DNA of 64,000 nucleotides from Sacculina carcini (Eukaryota > Arthropoda > Thecostraca > Sacculinidae): contig OU696571.1 of the NCBI GenBank assembly GCA_916048095.2, positions 8,196,501 through 8,260,500 on the forward strand. Reading direction: 5' to 3'. Both the position numbers and the translations under genes were made by a program. Below are positions 21,218-30,759 of the stretch, one piece after another. Each line of letters begins with the position of its first letter. The first letter of the stretch is position 1. The notes under the pieces were generated by a model that searched no databases, was not told where the DNA came from, and saw only the letters and a list, made by a program, of their open reading frames with translations.

Positions 21218-21429
21218 TGCTTTTCTGGGAATGAGAACATGCTGAATTTGGACTATCAGTAGTAATTCCTTTTACACCTTGGAACCAGCTCCAGGAATTT
21301 CTTAATAACATATAATGAACACAAACAAGAAAACATCAATAGCTCTGCGATGAAATAAGCCTTTCATATTAGCTGAAGTAACTGCTGAAATGATTTATTT
21401 TGATTAATATTAATTGTTGTTTTAAGCGC

Positions 21430-21595
21430 GCACCGTATTTTGATTATAAGACACGTCTCGCTATGAACCAATCTACAGCGCAGCCTCCCAGTAAGCCCAA
21501 GCGGATAGTAAATTTCGCACGCGGGCCAGAATTCGAACCGCGAGCCTCTGACACAAGATTCCAGCGCCTTAGCGACCACCCGAGAGCTGAAGTGA
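21430..21595 (-). mobile_element. tRNA-derived SINE, degenerate (copy A)
   Basis: Read on the minus strand, the head has an A-box-like GGTGGTCGCTAAGGCGC and a B box GGTTCGAATTC, as in Leu/Ser-type tRNA heads with a longer variable region. A body of about 90 bases follows to about 21430. No tail or target duplication was identified. The tRNA fold is imperfect, so a functional tRNA gene is unlikely. Confidence 0.5.
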
Positions 21596-21599
21596 TATG

Positions 21600-22180
21600 T
21601 GTGATATATTGTCGCTAATGAGTTTAAAACACCAATTATATAAATACCTCAAAATCAGTAACCTCAATTTAAACAAACAATTTCGACTAAAAGCGAAACA
21701 CTAGCAGTTACACAGCTAAATAGTGCCCACCTCTGTTGATTTATAACTATTGTGGTACGCAAATATATAACTACGTTGATAAGACATGTTAACGAAGCAA
21801 ACACCTCATGAGAAACGAGCAGATGTACATATTTTACTCAACCTATGAACGAAACCAAACCTCTGACCGCAGCGAAATGTCCAGGATGATGGCATGCAGA
21901 ATCATTCGAGTGAGGATCACAAAATGGCTGCGCAAATCACACTTGACGCGAAATTTGACAAATTCACACTTCACTCTAAACCACACTGAAGTGAAAATCA
22001 CTATACACGTCAATTATCGCCAAGAATAGCACGCGATAAAACACTAAACACACGAGAGCACTAACCACGTGCGCTCGCTACCATGCAACTGCCATGCTGA
22101 CAGTTGAAAAACTTGTCCGCACAGTGTGACGTGACGATGACGTCATACTTCCGTGAAAGGGCCTGTATCTAGGTGGCGTT
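21600..22180. other. Unrecognised AT-rich stretch (copy A)
   Basis: No supported gene. The last 100 bases carry a TGACGTCA octamer (22138-22145) and lead into a C-run. Confidence 0.4.
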
Positions 22181-22250
22181 GCCTTGCCCCCCCCCCCCCT
22201 TATAACGTCACCCCCCTCTGACGTCACTCTTAACCTAAGTTAACCTAACT
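22181..22250. repeat. Polinton-end-like GC/CRE segment (copy A)
   Basis: A C14 run followed by CCCCCCTCTGACGTCACTC and CTTAACCTAAGTTAACCTAAC. It repeats, in the same direction, the segment at 19456-19520. Probably a second piece of the same Polinton-derived end or a spread subterminal repeat. Confidence 0.5.
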
Positions 22251-22770
22251 TTTTTTCTCTCTTTTTATTTTATTTTATTTATTTTTATTTTTATTTTTAT
22301 TTTTTTCCTATTATATACCTAACCTAACTTTTCTGTATTCCATATCTAATCTAACTTTTCTCTTTATTATATACCTAACCTAACTTTTTTTGTGGATTCC
22401 ATACCTAACCTAACTTTTTGTGTATTCCATACCTAACCTAACTTTTTTCTTTATTCCATACCTAACCTAACTTTTTTCTTTATTCCATACCTAACCTAAC
22501 TTTTTTCTTTTTTATATACCTAACCTAACTTTCTTCTGTATTATATACCTAACCTAATTTTTTTTCTGTATTCCATACCTAACCTAACTTTTTTCTTTAT
22601 TATATACCTAACCTAACTTTTTTCTTTATTATATACCTAACCTAACTTTTTTATTTATTCTATACCTAACCCAACCCAACCTAACCCGACCCAATCCAAT
22701 TTTTATTTTTATTTCTTATTATATATTTCTTATTATATTTATTCTTTTTTCTATGCCCAACCTAACTTTT
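22251..22770. repeat. CCTAA-containing minisatellite (copy A)
   Basis: About 14 units of roughly 29 bases built from ACCTAACCTAAC plus a T-rich TTTTCTTTATTATAT-like part, grading into CCCAACCTAACCCGACCC variants. Copy A' (37620-38200) has some extra units. Confidence 0.9.
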
Positions 22771-23058
22771 TTCCTTTATTTCTATTTCATGTCACGATAC
22801 TCATTATATCGGGATCGCCAAGTCGATGTTTGTCAGAGACGTGAATATAATAATTTTCAATCATACTTGAAATATATATAAAAAACGGTTTGACTAAATC
22901 GGTCGCAAAGGCGATGTTTCACTATGACGATGAATCACTCGCCACGTTTATATAAAGTGTCTGGTTTATGTCAAATACTGCGGTAAGGTAATCGGATTAA
23001 AATGCCAGATGAATTCATTGGCGTCAAGCCAAGGATGAATATTTTGAATATATTTACC
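22771..23058. other. Unrecognised sequence with a diverged repeat unit
   Basis: No gene. Bases about 22940-23012 (AATCACTCGCCACGTTTATA and following) recur in diverged form about 230 bases further on in the unit, at 28730-28795 after the BEL insertion. Confidence 0.5.
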
Positions 23059-23762
23059 TGTTTCGCTTCGATCTATCGAGGCGAAATTTATTTTATTGTG
23101 GGTTGCGTATATGTATGCACATACGCATGCATATGCGTTCATATTTGTATGCATGCGCGTGTGTATGCATGTGCACGCTCTTGGAAGAGTGTTTGCACAT
23201 CGTTGTATGCGCGTATGCACTTTGTGTACACGGAGACGCGTGCCCGTACATGTACGTACGTCTGCACTTGTGTGCACGGGGATGCGTGCCTGTATGTATG
23301 CGCGTATGTATGCTTCTTGTAAGATGACTCTCTTTGTCTCGATCGGGTGTGAATGACCTCGAGGCAAAGTGAACCAGTGGCAGCCATTGTGTGTAATGTG
23401 TAGGGCTCAGTACTCGGTGTGTATGCTCAGCTCGTGCTGAACGATTCTGTTTCTCGGCTAAGCCGAAAGATTGGCGACGCTCGGAACGCGTGAGTGCATG
23501 TCAATAATATTATATGTTTTTCTTGTGTTTCTACTTGCTGCTAGCATGTAACGTTCTGGATCGTGGATATTCATTATTGTATAAACAGAAATACGTTGTG
23601 TGTGTTTAGCCTTGCTATTTTTGTATTTTGCACGCAGGTTTAAACCTTCTACCTTCTACCTTGTGTATGTGGAGCGAGTCAATAAAGGTTGAAACCCCGA
23701 GTCTCTAGCGCCAATATGCTGGACGCTTGAAAGCGTCAGTTCTACACGCGCGGAGCGTGACA
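23059..23762 (+). repeat. 5' LTR of the BEL/Pao element
   Basis: Starts TGTTTCGCTTCGATC, with an imperfect hairpin (TTTCGCTTCGAT...ATCGAGGCGAAA) at its very start. It has a long alternating purine-pyrimidine tract (about 23100-23310), AATAAA at about 23681 and a GACGCTT..AAGCGTC hairpin near 23725. Ends CGGAGCGTGACA. Confidence 0.92.
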
Positions 23763-23858
23763 TTTAAACGCGATCCGTCTGGGGCGCGGTATTTAAACGC
23801 GATCCGTCTGGGGCGCGGTATTTAAACGCGATCCGTCTGGGGCGCGGTATTTATACGC
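23763..23858 (+). repeat. Three 29-base direct repeats next to the 5' LTR
   Basis: TTTAAACGCGATCCGTCTGG plus GGCGCGGTA occurs three times head to tail, with a decayed fourth unit. It occupies the place where the primer-binding site is expected. No tRNA match was assigned. Confidence 0.85.
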
Positions 23859-24166
23859 GTCATCCTCTGGCCGGGGACGTGGTCCTGTTGCTGTCGGTCA
23901 ACATTGCTGTGGTGGTCGTGATGACTGGCATGACTATATCGGCTCGACAGCGGTGACTGAGTGTAATTCATCTTGGTGCATCTGTTCATCCGGTGTCGTA
24001 CGCTTCGGGTTTCGGTATTGTGAAATATTTTGTTTGTGTACCATCTCGTTTACCTTTGTATATTTCAAAGAGGAATTATCGCTATGGAAGTGATATTAGG
24101 TTAACATTTATTCGTTTGTTGTTTATGCTTGTCTGATCTCACAACTTTCATGAGTATTTCGCAATT

Positions 24167-27100
24167 ATGGAGGCAAGATCTTTGAAAACAAGCAGAGCGA
24201 TTTCCAAGGGCAGATTTACTCGGTTGGCTTCTAAGATTGAGGAGCAGCTGAAGTGTGAGACAGGTAAAGGTTCACTGAGGTTAATTGACGAAATGTTTGA
24301 AGACCTCAGAAGTTTGTGGTCAGAAGTGCAGAGCAAGCACGAAAGTTATGTCATTTCACTGAGTGAATACGATGATTACCTCGAGAGTGAATGGATAGCG
24401 AGTCTGGAAGACGTATTCCATAACATCAGACGATCTGTAATACAGTTTAGCGAACGTGAGGCTCGAACTGTTCAGTGTTCCCCCAAAGATGAAAAAATTG
24501 ATCAAGTTCAGTTGAAACTGCCACGTTTGGCGCTGCCAGTGTTTTCGGGTAGCATTAGGGAGTACCCGCGTTTCAAGACTGACTTCACCAGTCATGTAAT
24601 GAAACAGTTGCAAGGAGATTCCGCAGCCTATGTGTTACGATCCTGTTTGAGAGGGCATGCCCTAAATATCGTTCGGAGCATAGATGATGTGCAGTCAATG
24701 TGGGACAGATTGGATAATGAATTTGGGGATCCAAGCAAGCTTGTTGAACATGTCATTACAGAAATCAGCAGATTCCACATAAAAAAGCCTGAAGATTTTG
24801 TGCAATTTGCTAACATTATAGAGAGGGGGCATAATGACCTTTGCAAAGCCAATCTCGAAAACGAAATTTCCAATTCAAGCACAGTCAGCGTTCTGGAAGC
24901 CAAATTACCTTCAGAGTTAAGGGCGAACTGGGCAATTGAAATTACTCGCGATGATTCTCCTGTAAATAAGTATGACAAATTTCCAGCTCTTCTGAAATTT
25001 ATTCTACAACATAAAAGGGCAATCGAGTATAATTCCCACAAGTTGCGTAGTGCTCCACAGTTGACTAACAGGGAGACAATTCATGTCAGTAATGCAAGAA
25101 CCAATGGGCCAAATATTCAGCCACAGCGTTGCTGGTTGCATAACACAACCACCCATGGTGTTAGCGACTGTAGAAGGTTCCTGCAAATGACAGCCGATGA
25201 TCGACTAAGGTTAGTCAAAGACAAGAAAGCCTGTTTGTCATGTCTGGGCCTAAATCACTTGTCACGAAATTGCAGGAGAAAGGTTAAGTGCAGCGTTCAG
25301 AATTGTGAACAATCTCATCATGAATTGATGCATGATGCGTTTCAAATGACTGATGTCAAAGTGCATACAGTTGCACAGGCTGTCTCGAGTGATCCTTCCG
25401 ATCAATCACACAGTGAAAACACATGTCTCCTGCAGGTGATGAGATTGCCGACTGTTTCTCAAAAATACAGTCGAGTTAATGTGTTGTGGGATAGCGGCTC
25501 AACAGTCAGTCTCATAACATTCAACCAAGCAAAACGACTAAATCTCAATGGTGTCAGAACACGAATGCAGATCACCAAAGTGGGGGGCATTACGGAGAAC
25601 ATTTCTTCCGAAAAATATTGTTTGCCACTCAGGGACATGAATGGAGGAGTCTATTATTTTGATGTTTACGGTATCGAAAAAATTTCGAGTGCGATTGTAA
25701 GATGTGATTCCGGCGTTATGGCTGAGGCAAGAAACTTGTTTGGGAGTACACCCGATTTGCTGTTCCGTCCTTACGGCGAGATCGACGTGCTAATAGGCTT
25801 CAATTACGCTGCTTTACACCCCGTGACCCACAGGGCAGTGGGAAATTTGCTTCTCATGCGAAATGTGTTTGGTTCCTGTCTCGGTGGTACACATCCCACC
25901 ATTCGAGAAGATGTGTCGCACGTTGAGCAGATTAGATGTCAATCCAATCACGCTTTGTTGAGTGTTAGAGAGTTTTTTGATATTGAGTCAATGGGCGTAA
26001 GCTGCACTCCGAAATGTGGGGGCTGCAGGTGCGGAAAGTGTCCTGCGGGTGGGAAAGATTACACCCTAAAGGAAGAGAGAGAGTTAGCTCTTATCGAGAG
26101 TGGCATAAAATTCGAGGGGCACTGGGTTGCGAGTTACCCATGGGTAAAAGATCCCAACGACCTGCCAAACAACAAGGTGGTAGCACTCGGGTGTCTAAAG
26201 TCACTGGAGAAAAGATTGATGAAAACCCCGGATGTAGCTCAACTATACGATAGTCAAATTGAAGATATGGTCAGTCGTGATGTGGCAAGAGTATGTACGT
26301 CTGATGAGTTAAATAGTTACGTGGGTCCTATTCATTATATAGGTCATCACGAAGTGCTAAAGCCGTGTTCGGGCACCACCCCCTGTAGAATTGTTTTTAA
26401 CAGTTCGGCCAGTTTTAAAGGGCACGTGCTGAATGACTATTGGGCGAAGGGTCCAGATCTAATTAATAACCTGTTGGGAGTGATCATCCGCTTTAGAGAA
26501 AATCCATGTTTTCTCATTGGCGACATCAGTAAGATGTATCACGCAATTAGAATACCTCTGCGCGATCAGCACACACACCGTTTTTTGTGGCGTAGAATGC
26601 AGCAGGACGCCGAACCCACGACATATGTGATGACACGCGTGTCATTTGGTGATCGTCCGGCAGGCACTATCGCAATAGCTGCTCTGCGTAAAACAGCTCA
26701 AATGGCCCCACCAGAGCTTAATCAAGCTGCGCAGGTCATTCTGAGGAACATCTATGTGGATGACATAATGGACAGTTTGCCGTCAAAGACGGAAGCGGTA
26801 AAAGTATCCGGCGAAGTTTATGAAATCCTAAAGGAGGGAGGATTTGAAATAAAGAAATGGACTGTCGGTGAATCACAAAACGAGTGTGCTTCCAAAGTGT
26901 ACGGTGTAATTTTCACGTGTATGTTGTGTAGAACAGTGCATATCGATCTTGCAACTGATTATTCTGCCAGCGGATTTCTTATGGTGTTGAGAAGATTCGT
27001 TTCATTGAGGGGATTTCCGATCAAGATATATTCGGATTGTGGCACGCAGTTAACTGCTGCAGATAAACAGTTGAAAGAGGTTCATGAAGCCATAAAATCA

Positions 27101-27757
27101 AATGATGTTGCTGACTTCGGAGATGACACGAAAATTCAGTGGATATTTTCGCCTCCAGACTCTCCATGGTACAATGGGTGCGCTGAAGCATTGATCAAAT
27201 CAGTAAAACGCGCTCTCAGTTTCGTAGTTGGACAGCAAATACTAACTTTCCCCGAGCTCCAAACAGTGATGTTCGAAGTTGCTAACCTATTGAATGAGCG
27301 TCCTATCGGTCATAAACCAACTGACCCGAGTGATGGCAATTATTTGTCACCGAATAATCTATTGTTGGGGAGGACAACACGCAAAGTCCCTCCTGGCGTA
27401 TTGGATCCTCATCCCAACCCCAGAATGAGATTTCATCTAGTGCAAAAAATCACAGATGATTTTTGGAAGAGATGGATCAGATATTTTTTCCCTTCATTGC
27501 TCATTAGAAAGAAATGGCACACGGAGAAGCGCAACGTCATGATTGGCGACGTCGTCCTAATACAGGACGTAAATATGCTGAGAGGAACATGGAAATTGGC
27601 AATTGTCACTGAGGTGTACCCCGACGAAAGCGGTAAGGTGAGAAAAGCAGAGGTGGAGTATACTTTATCTCACAAAGAACAGGACGATAATCTAAAACGT
27701 ATAAAAGTTGTGAGACCAATACAACGATTGATTGTCATTGTTCCTATTGATGAATGA
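24167..27757 (+). CDS. BEL/Pao gag-pol frame
   Basis: 1196 residues. The N-terminal gag region (LPRLALPVFSGSIREYPRFK, VLRSCLRGHALNIV) is of the DUF1759 type. Two zinc-binding stretches follow (CWLHNTTTHGVSDCRRF; CLSCLGLNHLSRNC). The protease has VLWDSGSTVSLI. The stretch IDVLIGFNYAALHP is a BEL/Pao marker. The RT shows CRIVFNSSA, FLIGDISKMYHAIRI and YVDDIMDSL. The integrase core has IYSDCGTQL and NGCAEALIKSVKRAL, and the tail has GDVVLIQD. Not every usual domain was recognised, consistent with a broken element. Confidence 0.9.
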   Translation: MEARSLKTSRAISKGRFTRLASKIEEQLKCETGKGSLRLIDEMFEDLRSLWSEVQSKHESYVISLSEYDDYLESEWIASLEDVFHNIRRSVIQFSEREARTVQCSPKDEKIDQVQLKLPRLALPVFSGSIREYPRFKTDFTSHVMKQLQGDSAAYVLRSCLRGHALNIVRSIDDVQSMWDRLDNEFGDPSKLVEHVITEISRFHIKKPEDFVQFANIIERGHNDLCKANLENEISNSSTVSVLEAKLPSELRANWAIEITRDDSPVNKYDKFPALLKFILQHKRAIEYNSHKLRSAPQLTNRETIHVSNARTNGPNIQPQRCWLHNTTTHGVSDCRRFLQMTADDRLRLVKDKKACLSCLGLNHLSRNCRRKVKCSVQNCEQSHHELMHDAFQMTDVKVHTVAQAVSSDPSDQSHSENTCLLQVMRLPTVSQKYSRVNVLWDSGSTVSLITFNQAKRLNLNGVRTRMQITKVGGITENISSEKYCLPLRDMNGGVYYFDVYGIEKISSAIVRCDSGVMAEARNLFGSTPDLLFRPYGEIDVLIGFNYAALHPVTHRAVGNLLLMRNVFGSCLGGTHPTIREDVSHVEQIRCQSNHALLSVREFFDIESMGVSCTPKCGGCRCGKCPAGGKDYTLKEERELALIESGIKFEGHWVASYPWVKDPNDLPNNKVVALGCLKSLEKRLMKTPDVAQLYDSQIEDMVSRDVARVCTSDELNSYVGPIHYIGHHEVLKPCSGTTPCRIVFNSSASFKGHVLNDYWAKGPDLINNLLGVIIRFRENPCFLIGDISKMYHAIRIPLRDQHTHRFLWRRMQQDAEPTTYVMTRVSFGDRPAGTIAIAALRKTAQMAPPELNQAAQVILRNIYVDDIMDSLPSKTEAVKVSGEVYEILKEGGFEIKKWTVGESQNECASKVYGVIFTCMLCRTVHIDLATDYSASGFLMVLRRFVSLRGFPIKIYSDCGTQLTAADKQLKEVHEAIKSNDVADFGDDTKIQWIFSPPDSPWYNGCAEALIKSVKRALSFVVGQQILTFPELQTVMFEVANLLNERPIGHKPTDPSDGNYLSPNNLLLGRTTRKVPPGVLDPHPNPRMRFHLVQKITDDFWKRWIRYFFPSLLIRKKWHTEKRNVMIGDVVLIQDVNMLRGTWKLAIVTEVYPDESGKVRKAEVEYTLSHKEQDDNLKRIKVVRPIQRLIVIVPIDE

Positions 27758-27925
27758 TTGTTTACTGTCATTGTATGGGTAAGAAATCGTATGTCGATGT
27801 ATGGGCATAGATGCTACGATGTTGATGCTGAATGTTTAATGTTCGATATATGTTGTTCTTGCTATATTCAATCGATATTTGGCGTGAATACGTTGATTCT
27901 CGATGTATAATTTGTCGGCGGGGAG

Positions 27926-28629
27926 TGTTTCGCTTCGATCTATCGAGGCGAAATTTATTTTATTGTGGGTTGCGTATATGTATGCACATACGCATGCATA
28001 TGCGTTCATATTTGTATGCATGCGCGTGTGTATGCATGTGCACGCTCTTGGAAGAGTGTTTGCACATCGTTGTATGCGCGTATGCACTTTGTGTACACGG
28101 AGACGCGTGCCCGTACATGTACGTACGTCTGCACTTGTGTGCACGGGGATGCGTGCCTGTATGTATGCGCGTATGTATGCTTCTTGTAAGATGACTCTCT
28201 TTGTCTCGATCGGGTGTGAATGACCTCGAGGCAAAGTGAACCAGTGGCAGCCATTGTGTGTAATGTGTAGGGCTCAGTACTCGGTGTGTATGCTCAGCTC
28301 GTGCTGAACGATTCTGTTTCTCGGCTAAGCCGAAAGATTGGCGACGCTCGGAACGCGTGAGTGCATGTCAATAATATTATATGTTTTTCTTGTGTTTCTA
28401 CTTGCTGCTAGCATGTAACGTTCTGGATCGTGGATATTCATTATTGTATAAACAGAAATACGTTGTGTGTGTTTAGCCTTGCTATTTTTGTATTTTGCAC
28501 GCAGGTTTAAACCTTCTACCTTCTACCTTGTGTATGTGGAGCGAGTCAATAAAGGTTGAAACCCCGAGTCTCTAGCGCCAATATGCTGGACGCTTGAAAG
28601 CGTCAGTTCTACACGCGCGGAGCGTGACA
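27926..28629 (+). repeat. 3' LTR of the BEL/Pao element
   Basis: 704 bases, identical by eye to the 5' LTR. The short frames over it are artefacts of the alternating tract. Confidence 0.92.
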
Positions 28630-28925
28630 TTACCTGATACACAGGTATGGGATTATAACATTTTCCGATAACAAAGACCAAATTTACACGCAATTTATGT
28701 AAATTTAGCCGAAACGAATGCCTGTGAATCACTAGCTACGTTTATATAACGTGTCTCGTTTATGTCAAACACTGACTAAATCGGATTAAAATGCTTTTCG
28801 ACTGTGTCGGAATTTCTACAAAAATGACTTGCAACGAAATGATCTTTGTGTATTTTCACTTGATACACAACTATGGCAAATATACAAGTGGAAATAAAAC
28901 AACATTTTGTCCTTCAATCAGATGC
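28630..28925. other. Unrecognised sequence (copy A)
   Basis: Continues the duplicated unit after the BEL insertion. It contains the second diverged unit (AATCACTAGCTACGTTTATA and following) of the pair described at 22771-23058. No gene. Confidence 0.4.
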
Positions 28926-29433
28926 TTAAAGTGAATTACTGTGTGAGGAACTGTTACAGTGTGAGGAAGACACAATAGTGCGTTGGCGGAGAGAATTTTG
29001 CACAGCAATGAACAAGGAACAGGAGGATGAAAACGAAGAATGGTCCGAAGTTTTACCATGACGGCAGCAGTTTGAGCACTTTGACTTGCTCTTGTCAGGG
29101 CAGGCTGACGACAGGTGGGCACCAGCGCAGTGACCGCAAACTGCTGTAGCTGATGGGCAGCGATCAGATTTGTGGCCCAGACCCGAGCACTTCCAGCATC
29201 GAGTCACCCAGTATCGATCGTAGACCGGGCAGCTGCACAACCCAAACACCCAAACAAACCCTGACTGCGCCCCAGTGTGGTCTTCTGCTGCGGATTGTCA
29301 CCTCAATCTCATCAACAGAGTTGTTAGAACTTGCAAGATCCTCTGTGGTGACTTGGTTCTTGGGGATCTTTGCCATCGTCGAAAGGTCAGCAGCGTGTGC
29401 ATGCTGTACAAGATCAAGCACAACGACCATCAT
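28926..29433 (-). pseudogene. LINE ORF1 fragment with zinc knuckles (copy A)
   Basis: Minus-strand pieces read KIPKNQVTTEDLAS and IRSRRPHWGAVRVC, then, in another frame, CPVYDRYWVTRCWKCSGLGH, KSDRCPSATAVCGHCAGAHL and CSNCCRHG: two CCHC-type knuckles followed by a cysteine-rich close. The same layout and wording (YDRFWVARCFNCSGLGHKAA) occurs in the ORF1 of the PHD LINE at 33120-34211, so this is a second copy of a related LINE. It lacks ORF2, and the frame shifts once near 29200. Confidence 0.75.
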
Positions 29434-30416
29434 TCGATGAGCAAGTCAATTCCTGATGATTTCGTGGCAGCAAGAAGCACACGGTTTACATCCAAACAAC
29501 ATTCCCAGTGCATGGCTCCAATTCGTTGTCGTACAAAACAATTCCAACGTTGCCCACACAACGAAAACCCAGAACTACACCTCCCCCTGTTTCTTAAGAA
29601 ACAAACATATAAAAAACGCCCACACAGCAACAAAAAATAAAAAGCGAACACAATCACGGAGATATAAAAAAAACAACAACCAAACAAAATCCGCTCCGGC
29701 CCGCCCATCCAGCTCGACGGCTCCACCAGAAACACGCACCTGGCTACGGCGAAGCACAACACGTCAGGCCCCAGCGTCCCCCGCGCTCCCGCCTCGCCCG
29801 TGCTCTTCAGTGCTCCGCCGCAACCTGCCGTCTTCTCCATCAACGGCCGCCGCGACAGGGTACAACACCTTGGCCCCAGCACCCACCGTGCTCCCGCCGT
29901 CATTTGTGCTCTTCAGCACCCTGTGGCAGCCGGCCGTAATCCACCTTCCACAAATGCCGTCTTGCCTTCCGGGTCACTACGCCTCCTGCCGTTTCAGCAG
30001 CTCCTTGCCTCCTTGAGCACCAGCAGCTTCCCCCGACTGTTCTGCGACGTAGCCAGCACCAAGGCAGGCGGGACGACGAGCAACCTCGGCGCAGCTCCCC
30101 GACTGCCTCCTTGCCGGCACCATGCTCCACTGTCGTCCCCCTGCACACCCTCTTGCCACGCCGCCGAACACCACCTCTATCTTCCACTTTGCCACTGATG
30201 CCCAAGGGTCAGTACCACCGCCGCTGCTGAAGTCATTGTCAATTCATCAATTCCATGACACTATCCCGAAGCAACTACAACAATCTACACTAAACTACAC
30301 TATGCCGAAGCAAAATCAAACCGCCTATCCATGAAAACCACAAAAAACAAATCACTGAAGAGGCCGAAATAGCTTGTAACTTGACAAAAGAAAACTGAAA
30401 AAATATATTAAAAAAC
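29434..30416. other. GC-rich low-complexity stretch, probably LINE 5' region (copy A)
   Basis: No supported gene. Bases 29760-30000 hold two degenerate units of about 117 bases (CCCCAGC...GTGCTC..CCGCC...GTGCTCTTCAG). Open frames on both strands are proline- or arginine-rich without a family match. Position suggests the 5' part of the neighbouring minus-strand LINE fragment. Confidence 0.4.
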
Positions 30417-30452
30417 AGGCGCGCGTGGGACAGCGACGTCCCACGCGCGCCT
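30417..30452. repeat. Perfect 15-base inverted repeat (copy A)
   Basis: AGGCGCGCGTGGGAC and GTCCCACGCGCGCCT are separated by six bases (AGCGAC). Extremely GC-rich in an AT-rich context. Copy at 40272-40307. Confidence 0.9.
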
Positions 30453-30514
30453 ACAAGACAACACCGCACAGCGAGCACGCCCGAACACGACTCCCTCCAC
30501 GAACTCAGAGGACA

Positions 30515-30636
30515 ATACAAGGACACCATTGCATAAGCGCACACTCACTCACATACACATGCAGAGCAAACCAACGCCACAACGACACTCGACACTCGAC
30601 ACTTGCAATCTTGCACACTCCTCGCTGCAATACATG
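30515..30636. repeat. Source of the duplication-junction insert (copy A)
   Basis: These 122 bases recur at 34719-34840 between the two duplicated units with a few base differences, and again at about 40370-40491 within copy A'. Confidence 0.85.
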
Positions 30637-30759
30637 CACATGCACACACACTCGCACACAAACATACATACACAATGCGCAAAGCACCACGCCAGCAAAC
30701 ACAAGAAGCATAAGCCCACACACAACGAAAACCCAGAACTACAGAGAGACAAAAAGCTT

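Larger units (their letters stand above)
23059..28629 (+). mobile_element. BEL/Pao LTR retrotransposon
   Basis: Inserted into copy A only. The 5-base duplication TTACC is at 23054-23058 and 28630-28634; the empty site with a single TTACC is seen in copy A' near 38486. The LTRs are 704 bases (TG...CA) and identical by eye, so insertion was recent. One long frame carries gag, protease, RT and integrase parts. It is shorter than usual for the family and looks broken by about one event. A GGCGGGGAG purine tract precedes the 3' LTR. Confidence 0.92.

Noticed and set aside
22251-22770. True telomere
   Set aside because: CCTAA pairs are separated by T-rich parts and the array is internal to a duplicated unit.
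23002-23387. Several overlapping Cys/Met/Tyr-rich frames in the BEL LTR and its second copy at 27832-28254
   Set aside because: All arise from the alternating CATG/TGCA tract of the LTR and occur on both strands.
29560-30310. Host protein-coding exon suggested by GC-rich frames on both strands
   Set aside because: Frames are low-complexity, mutually overlapping and without splice or family support; the context is LINE 5' sequence.
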